Shown here piece by piece: positions 1 to 10,304 of a stretch of 64,000 nt of DNA. The translations under genes and the position numbers were made by a program. The stretch's first letter is position 1. The number at the start of each line of letters is the position of its first letter. The notes beneath the pieces are model-generated. The model did not search any database, was not told the origin of the DNA, and saw nothing but the letters and a program-made list of their open reading frames with translations. Origin of the DNA: Pontederia crassipes (lineage: Eukaryota; Streptophyta; Magnoliopsida; Commelinales; Pontederiaceae); assembly GCA_030549335.1 (NCBI GenBank), contig CM060195.1:28214874-28278873 (forward strand). Direction: 5' to 3'.

Positions 1-1254
1 TTATATCGTTATTATACAATTATCATATTTTATAATCATAATTGTTCAATAGTTTTTAGTCGATAACTAATATTTTTAAGGACTCTTGTCAATACCTACT
101 TATGTTAAGCGGCAATTCCTCTTTAGATTATACTCTCGATTTTATATAATATAGATGTGTACAAATATTTTAGTGAGGCAATGCCAATAGAGATTGAGAC
201 TATTGCTCCTACCAAGAATTAAATCATCTCTAGCTTATAAGATTCGAACTACTTTAGGATACAAAGGTCTTGTGGCTTAATACATAAATGAAACTGAAAA
301 ATAAAGAATATAAAAGGTTGATTGTAACATTCACCATTTTTTTAAAAAAATAAGGAAGTGTTTGCTACTTTACCCTATCCCTATAGTATAACGAATAGCC
401 TTGATTTCTTGCCGTTGCATTATTATGTTCAATTGCACATTACATTTTGCGACATGCAAATACCTCATGAAGTATCAGCAAATCTAGTCTCAATTCCAAT
501 CTCCGTCTAATAACCAGTTTTTTTCCCCAGGACGAACTCGGGCGAATAAACAACCATATATTGACCGCTAACACTCCATCCTCATGCAACTTTTTAGTGG
601 CCCCTTAATAAAAAAACTAAAATAAAAATTCCCATCGATTCTGGATCACATTATTAAATGATGATCCATATAACTAGGTGTTACACATGAATTTGACACC
701 TCCAAGTTCAACGTAACATTAACTAAAAAATGACATGCTTACTTAGACCTCCCGTTCACTTTCAAGCATCCCCACATTTTCGAATGAAACCTCACCTTAT
801 TTTAGTTTAGAAAACAAAACTTACCCTAATAATAATTATATTTTACAATAATTATATCCAAACTTCCTTTGTAGCATAAAAAAGAAAGAATTAATACCTA
901 ACATAAACGGTGTGGAGGGGTCGTGGCAGCTCGAAAACATTGACAAGCTATAAGTCGACAGCTGAATCAGAAGACGTCCGAAATTTGAGAACACGTTGCC
1001 GGAGAAGCCCCAGATTGGTTGACATCTTTCTAAAATCCGCCAATCCAGAACGAAGGCAACAAGGAATTGCAACATGTGTTGATGGGAATATCAGCAGAAT
1101 TTAGTGTGCTCTGTAATTAGGAAAATTTCTGCCGGATGAACTCCTTGCCCTTTAACTAGTGACGGGAAGAGTTCTCCGATGGCGTGGAGAAAGTAAAACC
1201 ATCACTCCGACACAACTTCCCACACTTGTATGAGAACGTTTGTCGGTCCCAAAA
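1..1254. other. 3' flank of the NDC1-like gene, no gene seen
   Basis: AT-rich sequence downstream of the NDC1-like stop codon. The stretch at about 900-1250 is less AT-rich and may be 3' untranslated sequence. Short open frames on both strands have no recognisable domain. I see no repeat structure or RNA gene here. Confidence 0.4.
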
Positions 1255-1728
1255 TCAGACGGCACGGTATTCAATGAACATAGCTAGCTTCTGTGCAAGA
1301 ATCTCATGGGTACCATATATTGGCTTCCCTTCAGTAATCCAGTTCTTCTCCAGGACAGATGCTTTAGCATTCGCTTGAAGATCCCTTTGGAAAACAGATA
1401 CTAGTTGATACATTGTTGTTCTGAGAACATCAGCTATGGCATATGCTTTAGCATGGAGCACACCGCCTTTTCTTTTACTTATAACTGAAAGCGCACTGCT
1501 TGCTTTCCCATTGCTGACAGTTGACCATCTGATGCTTGCAGGGCCCTTAAACTGTGCAGGCTGTGGACTCGTTTTCTTCCCCATAGAAGCCTCAACTGCT
1601 AGAAGGCATGACAACAATGTGGAAACGACTGCTTTGTTTGAGCCAGTGAGCTGAGCAATTCCGTACCGATCCTCTGATTGAGATTGTGCAGTCAATGCAG
1701 ATAGAGTCCTTGCAGACCATGAGCATAT
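1255..1728 (-). CDS. NDC1: NDC1-like exon 4 (C-terminal domain)
   Basis: 158 codons including the stop, fully open. It begins after TTAG at 1729-1732 with ICSWSARTLSALTAQ and ends in FIEYRAV and TGA. It holds the most family-specific part, with EDRYGIAQLTG, LLSCLLAVEASMGKK, KAYAIADVLRTTMY and LEKNWITEGKPIYGTHE. No lesion is visible. Confidence 0.88.
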   Translation of the reverse strand: MCSWSARTLSALTAQSQSEDRYGIAQLTGSNKAVVSTLLSCLLAVEASMGKKTSPQPAQFKGPASIRWSTVSNGKASSALSVISKRKGGVLHAKAYAIADVLRTTMYQLVSVFQRDLQANAKASVLEKNWITEGKPIYGTHEILAQKLAMFIEYRAV

Positions 1729-2002
1729 CTAATACAACAGGAAAGAAAAAAAGACATTAGATTTCAGTAGATAATACCTAATGAGAAAATTGTTGCTGTC
1801 ATTGTTAGTTAACGAATCTCATTGCCTAGAAGCCAAAAGAAATTTGACAGTGCGAGTACAAACACTAGAAAGATAATTTTACTTAACAGATGAGAAGGAA
1901 TCAATATCTAGGATAGGAGATTTCAAATGTACTTTTAAAGGACTAGAATTTTACTAAGATCAGATTACCAGTGGATCAATGAGATACATAAAGTAAATAA
2001 GA

Positions 2003-2320
2003 AGATATATATATATATATACATATATTTGTTGTTTATACTCTTTTGATATTGTTGAAAAATTAAAAAAATGTTCATAATTTGCATTCAAAGGCTAAGG
2101 TCCTAGGTCTACACCTGTGTGGCTGTGTTCAGCATCAGAATGCTTAATCACAAAATGTTTAATATATACATATATATATATATATATTTGTTGTTTATAC
2201 TCTTTTGATATTGTTGAAAAATTAAAAAAATGTTCATAATTTGCATTCAAAGGCTAAGGTCCTAGGTCTACACCTGTGTGGCTGTGTTCAGCATCAGAAT
2301 GCTTAATCACAAAATGTTTA
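2003..2320. repeat. tandem duplication, 2 x 159 bp, in NDC1 intron 3
   Basis: Two copies of a 159-bp unit (about 2003-2161 and 2162-2320). The non-TA part, from GTTGTTTATACTC to CACAAAATGTTTA, looks identical in both copies; only the leading TA-rich run varies. The TA microsatellite at each junction suggests slippage or unequal exchange. Recent by its identity. Confidence 0.9.
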
Positions 2321-3353
2321 TGATCTTCTATGAGAACTTTTATAGCTAATTTATATACTAAGGAAATTTACAACTTTGTTTAAACAAGAGGACGAACTAA
2401 TTGAGGATAATACATATGCTAAAAAAATTGAGGATAAGACATTCACTCTTAATGCAGAAAAAATCTAGAAGAACAAAATAGATGGTCTAGATTTTTTCAG
2501 CAACATCATTCATTCCAAGGAGTTAATTTTTCATTTCATCAAAACAAAAGAAACTCTTCTTTCAGAAACCATTACCAACTTAGACCAGTGTGAACAGCAG
2601 TTCTTTTGTCTCTTTAAGAATTTATCCAGCAATTCTAAGCATTTATTCTAAGGTGAGTCAGATACATAGCATGTTAGGGTACACATGAAAGCTAGTGCAC
2701 TTGTGACGTCCAATTAGGTTCCTTTTTGTTTCTTTTATAGAGGGGACAAGAAGACGCAGACAACCACATCAATCCCACCCAGGAAATAAAGATTGAGAAA
2801 AAATGAAAAAAAAAATGTATGCATGTTTTGAAGCACAAAATTCGATCCGAGAATGCAAGTTCGACGTTACGAGGAATGTCTTTCAATGAATGTATATTTT
2901 TTGGATGAAGGAAAGGATGGCTACAAAGTTTGGATGGTCATCTGCTTTCTATTAAAACAGAAACCATTAGATGTACAGGGTGCATATAGAGCCAAGAAAA
3001 GAAACTCAAATGTGTATGAAACCCACAAAAAGACACTAAAACCACCACCCTCTCTTCTCGAAAAGTAAATGTGATCTATAATGTTCTCTTCCAAAAATTG
3101 TATGGTTATGCTAAAGTCACACGCAGATGATCACCAATGACACAATAAAGGACATTTCTATGATGTGTACATGTGGTGATCGGAACCATATTATAATGTA
3201 TATAGGATCTAGTTATTTTAGACAGACAATATTTATTAATGGGAATAAGGAACTGGTGAAGCATTTTGTTTGCTCCACACATGTGGACCATGATTTTAAT
3301 ATCAACAGTTAAGTAATGTTCATGTTACTTTACAAGGTGAGCTACATCCTAAT

Positions 3354-4625
3354 TGTTGGAACAAAGCTTTTATGCCCTAACTAATTATATTTTGATGATA
3401 GAAACCTCGATTAACTAGATTTATATTTAAAATACTGAAAAAGTTTAAGTAGGACTAAGTTATTTTACGTAGTGAAATTGAAATTAATATTTGAATATGT
3501 TTCATTCATATCTAGACTAACTTGTGAATATGAAAGTTGTAAATAATATTATTAGCTTTCTAACAAATAAATAATCACCTCATTCCGATAACTGTGCAAA
3601 AAATATGTTCAAAATAGTGCAAGGTGGTGGAACAGACCGGTTAGGGGGAGCGGTTGATCAGTCAGCATGGAAAATGCAAGAATCAACCAATATTTGAAGA
3701 CCGGTCAACTGGTCGGAGCCATTGGTCGACCAGTGACGTAAAAAAAACAATGAGTGGTCGACCGGTGGGTGAAAAATGACAAACCCATATATTGGAAAAG
3801 TGCGAGACTCAACAGAACCCTCCAACGATCATATTTTTCAAACGGCCAATAAGGAGCGAGCGATTGGTGGGCAGAGTGATCGACCGGTTTGCACACAAAA
3901 TGCACTATAATGGCTAGTGTTTTGCCAAATCAAGGGCGACAGTCATATTAGCCAAAGAAGCCTATAAAAGAGGTCCAAAGAGTGCAGAATCTATTAGGAA
4001 TTGAAGGGAAACACCAAGCATCAAAGGAAAATCATTTCTTGAAATTCTTGAGCAGTATTGTACTATTGTTGAATCTCCTCTTCTTTCTCTCCTCTTCGTA
4101 TGAGCTTGATATTGTAAAAGAGAAACATTTGTTTTGAAATTTGAGTGTGAGCTCTTGAGTAGAAGAGATTTTATTTTATCTCTCGGGCTAGAGAAAATAT
4201 TAAGAGTGCCCCTTTGTAAAAGATGTGTGTCTACCTCTTGAACAAAGAATCATCGGATGAAAGCTTTCTACAAGGAGAGGTATGCCTTAACTCTTGAAGC
4301 TAAAAAAAAGTAGTGTGGTGTAAAGGATTTCTTTCTTGTCCTATTTGGAACGAAAGAAGGGCTAGTGGAATCTCCGGCGTTCTCAAAGTTGAAAAGTTGA
4401 AGCGAAGACGTAGGCCAAAGTTTGGCCAAACCTCTCCCCTCGCCTTCTTTGTGTTTACTTTCTCTCTCCCTGTCCTTCCTACTCTATTATGCATGTGATT
4501 TGATTGCTATTGTTTTGGTTTAAAGTTTAATGAATCGATTTTAAGCTTCCGTGACAATTTTCATAAAATTGGTATTTCGGTTTAAAACACCAATTCACCC
4601 CCTCCTCTCCTCTTGTGATCCAATA
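3354..4625 (+). mobile_element. solo LTR (about 1.27 kb) in NDC1 intron 3
   Basis: Begins TGTTGGAACAAAGC and ends GATCCAATA, flanked by a perfect 5-bp direct repeat CTAAT (3349-3353 and 4626-4630). A TATA-like CCTATAAAAG lies at 3961-3970. The 3' end has the CCAATTCACCCCCTCC context common at the ends of plant LTRs. No internal domain or second LTR is present, so it is best read as a solo LTR left by recombination. The terminal TA instead of CA would be a point mutation. The family is not identified. Confidence 0.75.
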
Positions 4626-6346
4626 CTAATCGTTAATATAAATTTATGGTGCTCCGTGTGTGTGAACAAAAAAAATGTTCCACACAATCCCTGACCCTGT
4701 ATTCAATTTGTCCTCTTTCAAGTCATGCAATGTGATCGAAATTGAATTGTGATAAACTTTAATGTATGTCTTTACCAAAGAACACAATAGAGAAAGGTCT
4801 TATTTAGGGTTCATATTTTATTGTATGAGCTTTTTTATTAAAGAAACCATAGGCTCTTTACTATTTCTGAAGCAAGCAATTCAGAAGTTCTCATAACATA
4901 AGTATCTAAGGATAAACAAGGTGCAAAAATCCACTATTAAATCACAAAAATGAATCCAATGGCATTTGATAGAAGAATAAATACCACGTCTCCTGATACC
5001 CCTGGACAAAATAGAAAGCCAATTATTCTAGTAAGAAATATGGAACCATATGAGCCGCTTCTTCATGGAATTCAGATGCATTGAACTGGATATTACCAGA
5101 AAAGTTCAGGTCATTATGAATAAATCAATTGCAAGAGAGAACTGAACAAAGACACTGCCCAAGGATTACCAACTTCTTTACCTATGATGTTACCTATCAA
5201 GGATTTCCCATATCATTGAGGGGCTACATGGAAACAGAAGCCATGGTCTACAAAACAATAACAATGAATATCCAGGTGTTCTTAGTGTCTTTTTCTTTCT
5301 TTTTTTTTTTTGAACGGAGAAAAGATGATCGGACGTTGTTAGTCATACAAATGTATTGATATGAGAAGAAAAATGTAAAAGCAAGTGAGGAGTAAAAGAA
5401 TCATGTGAAGGGGGATCACAAAATGGTATTGCTCCTGTAACCGAAAAAAATAGTATTACTCACCCAACCTATAACAAGAACATGCTCAGTACATGGTAAT
5501 CTCCCATAAATAAATCTCCAGACCTCTCTCAGAATGCTCTACGTGTGTGTGACATGTCACCACAAGATGCAAAAAAGTGGTCTCTGAGTCAGAAGCCCCT
5601 ATCAACTTGAGGTCTTCTTAGTTAATTCACATCTCTGATCAATGGTGTCGGGCAAGCAACAAATGGGAATCTGAACTTCATGTATTGTGTTTCTTTGCAT
5701 ACTACTCAAGTTAGAGAATAATGTAGAAAAGAGTAAATAGGGTTAGATTGTTCAAGAAACGTTCCAACATTCTATTGCATATGCCTGATACTTACGAGCA
5801 ACCAAGAACTTTAGGAAAGAAAATAAGAAATTCAGATATATGGAAAATTTAAGAGAAAATGGAAAGAAAAATAGATGGGTCATAGATGAAATGATGAAAA
5901 AAAATTCAAAACAGACATCCTGGATGTAGGAGGAAAGAAAAAAAAAAAAAGAAAAACTGTCTAAAGTTGAAGTAGGAAAACAAAATCATAAAAAAAGCTA
6001 AAAAAACTTGCAAACGTATTATTCTAAAAAAAACTTGCAAACAAATTGAATTTTAGTGAAATTCACATCACACTTTGCAAAATAAGACTTATAATGCCTG
6101 CAACATACAAACAGTTTATCATTAAACTGTTAATATAATACAGTAATACGAATTAGATTGTCACAGAATAATAGAATAGAGGCACAAAACGTCAACCACC
6201 TAGACAACAAAGCAACTGCTTCCTAATTTCTACTGTAATTTATTCAAGACGAGTATCAGGGTAAAATAATCATAGGTGGTAATGGAAGGAAGAAGTAATC
6301 AGAAAAGATTGAAGGTTATATTTGAGAAGATGAATGGAAGAAGCAC

Positions 6347-6730
6347 CTGAAAGTCTTCAAAAGCTTCACATATCTTGAGTGAATTTGAATTTCAAAATCT
6401 GGATTCAATTGCTTGGAAAAGACATCTGATTTATCAATGGCAGACCCTTCAAGAGCATCAGCAATCCTAAAGGTGAGCTGTCCAAGAGGTTTCAAACATG
6501 CATTTGTAATTTTTCTATAAGTTTCACCAGTTTCTTAAAAAAAATGTAGCTCGACGCAAAGACTCAACATTGCTCTCTGAAACTATACATAGGTCAAGGT
6601 ATGCAAGATACTGTACAAGGGACCTTGAAGGGCTTTCATCCAAAGTCTCAAGAAGAATATCACTTGGATTTTTTTCGGCAGCAGCTGAACCCTGTGGAGG
6701 TGCAAAGTTGCATCTCCTTGTGAGTACCAC
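6347..6730 (-). CDS. NDC1: NDC1-like exon 3, with two opposing frameshifts
   Basis: 384 nt, so its two ends are in the same frame: it begins [20 protein letters not shown] and ends [11 protein letters not shown], which joins ICSWSARTLSALTAQ of exon 4. The middle ([10 protein letters not shown] to [10 protein letters not shown]) is readable only in the +1 frame. One extra base near the T8/AAG run at about 6535-6543 and one missing base near 6372-6405 explain this. In the unshifted frame a TGA follows almost at once. Confidence 0.8.
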
Positions 6731-7145
6731 CTTCATATTCACAGCATACATCAGAAATAAGTAAAATCAACTTTCAGAATTGGGCTAAAAATTAATGCAA
6801 TAAAAGATCATAATTTATGAAAGAATAATTAGGCGAATAAGTGGTTGGAAACATTGAGACTACTAATTAATGATAACGCATTAAAAGATCATAAATTATC
6901 TAGCAGATATGAAAGGATCTGTTTCTACTTTCTTCATGTCAATTTGAACGAAGAATAAATTTCCTAAAGACAACTTGCAAAATATAAAATTGTCGAGTTG
7001 GATGATCACCATTTTTGCTGCTCATCCATTCAATTCTCAAAATAGATAGGAAAGAGGGATTAATTGGAGAAGATTTGGGATACAAGGTGATATTACTAAT
7101 TACAATGTAATTGTGGAACTGATTCCAATTGTTGCAAGAGTTTAC

Positions 7146-7381
7146 CTGAAGTAAATGATGGCTCATCTCCCAGCAGAAAGAAGAAAGAACCAGTCCAAAG
7201 AAAAAATTGATCTGCTTAATAATAAGTAATACTCCAATTATCCAATAGTGGATTTGTTCTTAAACTGATTAGGCATAAAGAACATAAGAACCGAAGAGCA
7301 AACATACACCTGAAACGACAGCTTCAAAGCACGTCTGAATGATGATAATAGACCCATCTTGAAGCGGTAGAAAAGAGGACG
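7146..7381 (-). CDS. NDC1: NDC1-like exon 2, with an 8-bp frameshifting duplication
   Basis: Starts after CAG at 7382-7384 with RPLFYRFKMGLLSSFRRALK and ends at CAG before GTAAAC at 7145. The frame is open to STIG and then hits TAA. Downstream, the family-like hydrophobic segment INFFFGLVLSSFCWEMSHH lies in another frame. Removing one copy of the repeat ATTGGATA/ATTGGAGT (7246-7231) joins the two frames exactly and makes the exon 228 nt (76 codons). Confidence 0.8.
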
Positions 7382-8386
7382 CTGCACATAGGGAGAAATA
7401 AGAAAACGTACTGCCACCAAAAAAACAAAAAACACAACTGTGTACATATCAATATATCAAAAGGAAGCATAAGAGAGAAAAGGAGTGTTCAAAACTAAGA
7501 AAAGGAAATCTGAAGTTCGTGATAACAAAACTAAGCACCTAGAGACTCTTAGAAAGGTGTATAGCTAAGTTAAGCAAATAACAAAGAGTCACTATTTTTT
7601 AAGGAGACATAGTTATTAAATCTTTTGAAAGAAGCACAGTCCTTTTATTTGAGAGGGAAAAGAAGCACTGTTATTAAGATGACTCCACCAATCTTCATAA
7701 CTATAGAAATCAATAGTCTCAATTTGCTTCAGAATTCAGATCCTTATTTTGCACATTTTAGATGAGGCTCACAACAACATCAAAGCACATCAATGCTACA
7801 AGTTTTCACTTGTAGCCAATTGAGCTACTTATCAAATAATATGCCAGTAAAAATAATATGCTACTTATCAAACATTGTACATCATACATCATATTGAAAT
7901 TTTGGTGAGAGAGTGGGCGGGTGGATAGTAGCAGTCTGCATTCTACCCCTTTTTCTTTTGTTTTTTTTTTCACTTCAGTCTTTCACACTTTTTGTGATCA
8001 CACATGTACATTTTCTGATCACTGATATATATACACACACCTGGATGACTAGAAGAACCTAGTCATCCTTTTTTATTTTTAAAAAATATGCTAGTAAAAA
8101 TCTTCGAATTTCCTGAAGATTTTATATTACAGGAAGTCAGTAACTAAAATGAGCTATCTAATAAAGACACAACTATCAGATAATCAATTAATGACATTTC
8201 TGGCAATCATATTTCATTCACTTGAGCAATCAAACAAAACAATCTAAGCTTGAAATATTACCAACCACTTTTTTCATCAACAGTGAAATTAGCAAAAGGA
8301 TGGTCCACTAGGAAATAGTTTCAAAGTGATTCTTGTTTCATTCGTAACAGACATGATTATATAAGCATTTTTTTGAGAAGGCAAAG

Positions 8387-8442
8387 GATTACCTGAGCTC
8401 TCCTCAAAAAAAAAAAAAAAAAAAAAAAAAGATTACCTGAGC
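8387..8442 (+). mobile_element. extremely truncated poly-A retroposon with 12-bp target duplication
   Basis: The 12-mer GATTACCTGAGC occurs at 8387-8398 and 8431-8442. Between the copies are only TCTCCTC and a run of 25 A. This is the mark of target-primed reverse transcription (LINE machinery) that stopped after the poly-A tail. It lies in intron 1 of the NDC1-like gene, 36 bp past the exon 1 donor. Confidence 0.7.
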
Positions 8443-8477
8443 AATTGAAGCAAATGGAAAAAAAAACTTGGATATAC

Positions 8478-9044
8478 CTGAATGACTGGAAATAGGAGGA
8501 TCCATCGCCTTCTATAAACGTAATGAATACCGTAGACCAGTCCAAAAACCAAGCCCCTAACACCTGAAACGACCACCGTGGCTCCGTCGACCGCCTCCAT
8601 CCCTACACCGACAGCCACAGCAGAAAGGAACCCCGCGGCGGCGCAGATCAGGAAGAAGCCAGCACATGAGAGGGCCCGGCGCGCGCGGCGGACGAATTCG
8701 GCGTCGAAGGAGGGGCGAAGGGGGCCGCCAACCAGGGAGCGGAGGGAAGCCCGAACGACCCCGGCGGTGAGAGCCGGGAGCGAGGCGGCGGGGCAATACG
8801 GGTGAGCCGAGGAGAAGGAGAAGAAGGCCAGAGAAAGGAGGAGGAGGGCGAGGTGGAAGGCGATGAAAGAGAAGGCGAATGCGGCGAGGGCGGAGGCGGA
8901 GGAGAGGAGGAGGCTGCGGCAGAGAAGGAGCCGGCAGAAGAGAGAGGAAGGGAGGAAGAAGGCGGCGGCGGCAATGAACTGCCAGATGAGGAACCCTAGC
9001 CATCGGTTCTTGACGACGTTCGGCAGCGGAGGAGGAGAAGACAT
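8478..9044 (-). CDS. NDC1: NDC1-like exon 1 (membrane domain, N-terminal part)
   Basis: 189 codons in phase 0, from the ATG at 9044 to CAG before GTATAT at 8477. It is strongly GC-rich and codes for repeated hydrophobic stretches (roughly residues 15-38, 45-80 and 125-150) that fit transmembrane helices. The start is chosen because the short pre-membrane N-terminus MSSPPPLPNVVKNR fits plant NDC1. The exon ends in WILLFPVIQ, which joins RPLFYRFKMG of exon 2 in frame. Confidence 0.85.
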
Positions 9045-9172
9045 GCCGGAGAAGTAGGGGGAAGGAGGCGAGGGAGGGAAATTTTGGGGTTTATGAAAAG
9101 TGGAAATAATTAAATAATTTTATTAATATAACACATACATATATTTAAGAAACTTATTTTTGCTCTAGCAAG

Positions 9173-9518
9173 TGATACAGTAAGAAGAAAAAGTCAATGA
9201 GAATAATAAAAAATCAGATTAGAAAATAAGAAGTATTCAGAGAGGAACAATTTACGAAAAAATTATAAAAATTTGTAATTTTGATAAAAGAGATAATGAC
9301 GGTTGAAAATTCTATTGACAGTCTTAAATACTTAGATTACAAGAGGTTATAAATTACTAATCAATTTTCACCTTTGATTAATTCACTTTTAATTAAGATC
9401 GTTATAATTAATCATAACTCTTATGACTAATTAAAAGATCACATGCGCATGATGACTATTAAACTAAAACATCAACTTTAATTAAAATAACTAATTCAAA
9501 ATAAAAGCTCCTGCGTCA
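9173..9518 (-). repeat. 3' LTR of chromovirus 1
   Basis: 346 bp, aligning along its length with 14751-15110. In element orientation it runs TGACGCAGGAGC to CTTACTGTATCA. It faces the NDC1-like gene, with a TATTTAAG TATA-like motif inside. Its outer end is 129 bp from the NDC1 ATG. Confidence 0.88.
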
Positions 9519-9538
9519 ATCTTCTTGAAAATTTTGGC

Positions 9539-9907
9539 TCATTGAAAAAAATTTGCAACACCATTAATCCAAGTGCTTTCAGTAGTAGGTTTACCCAACC
9601 ATTTAACCAAGAATCTTTTATATCTGTTACCTCTACGAGAACTGACCTCTTTGACATCCAACACATCTTCAATAACATTAGTAGAAACTTTGGGGCATTG
9701 TTCAAATTGATTTGAAACTTTAGTCATGTCCCAATCAAAGCCCTCAAAAGCATGCAAATATGAGAGAAGATATGACTGATTTGCAAATTTGATGGAAGTT
9801 CAATGAAATAAGCATTTGAACTTATTTTCTTTAGTATCTTACAAGGTTCACACTTCCTTGACTTGAGTTTGTGATAAGTGCCCTTAGGAAACCTCTCTTT
9901 GTCTCAA
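9539..9907 (-). pseudogene. integrase tail and chromodomain-like end of chromovirus 1
   Basis: Beyond the inserted element the coding similarity resumes with RFPKGTYHKLKSRKCEPCKI and LKKISSNAYFIELPSN. It then continues to FLVKWLGKPTTESTWINGV, a chromodomain-like core with the aromatic W residues. Out of frame with upstream coding. Confidence 0.7.
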
Positions 9908-10304
9908 GGTTGTGTTTGGCTCGACAAGAACTTGAGAATTTTAGTTCTCGGAACATCATTGACATGACACGAAAATTCCCACGACGTGTTTGGACAAAGT
10001 TATGGTGGTGGCAGGATTTGAAGGTTGACACAATGTATTTGTTCTTGCAGATGTTTGGTTCAATTGAAGGCACGACTCTGATGGATTTTACGAGGAGGAA
10101 ATGAAGAAAATAGAATGAGCATGGGATTCAATGCGAATCTGTGGTGTGTTGCGAACTCTTTTGGCTAGAACTTTTTTGCAAGAACAAAAAGAAACAAATC
10201 ACGTTGATCGGAATTAACATTCTAGAGGGCCCCATCGGAATTCTTCAACGTGTTTGGCAGAACCCACCATAGTTCTGGCCGTTTGTTCTCGTCCAAACAC
10301 AACC
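9908..10304. mobile_element. 397-bp TIR DNA element nested in chromovirus 1
   Basis: Perfect 12-bp terminal inverted repeats, GGTTGTGTTTGG at 9908-9919 and CCAAACACAACC at 10293-10304, flanked by CAA (9905-9907 and 10305-10307). It splits the integrase: HL on one side resumes as R.KERFPKGTYHK on the other, apart from one extra base. Non-autonomous. The 3-bp duplication suggests a Harbinger-like element, but the usual target is TWA rather than CAA. Confidence 0.75.

Larger units (their letters stand above)
1255..9044 (-). pseudogene. NDC1: NDC1-like transmembrane nucleoporin, 4 exons, frame-disrupted
   Basis: NDC1 is an integral membrane protein of the nuclear pore that helps anchor pore complexes in the nuclear envelope. 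The translation matches what I remember of plant NDC1: an N-terminus with VVKNRWLGFLIWQ, several hydrophobic segments in exons 1-2, the block [12 protein letters not shown] in exon 3, and a C-terminus with EDRYGIAQLTG and LLSCLLAVEASMGKK. Proposed exons (minus strand): 9044-8478, 7381-7146, 6730-6347 and 1728-1255 (TGA stop), with consensus or near-consensus GT-AG borders. Without its lesions the product would be about 550 aa, normal for the family. The lesions are an 8-bp tandem duplication in exon 2 and a +1 and a -1 shift in exon 3; each breaks or stops the frame. Either a recent pseudogene or an allele with assembly indels. Identity is confident, functionality is not. Confidence 0.85.

Noticed and set aside
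8431-8477. Alternative exon 1 donor about 41 bp downstream (CAG/GTAATC near 8437)
   Set aside because: Its use would add codons absent from the family between FPVIQ and RPLFY. The donor at 8478/8477 joins exon 2 in frame.
8557-9057. Several long Pro/Arg/Ala-rich open frames on both strands over NDC1 exon 1
   Set aside because: They are shadow frames of the GC-rich exon. Only the frame starting at 9044 continues into conserved NDC1 sequence and has a usable donor.
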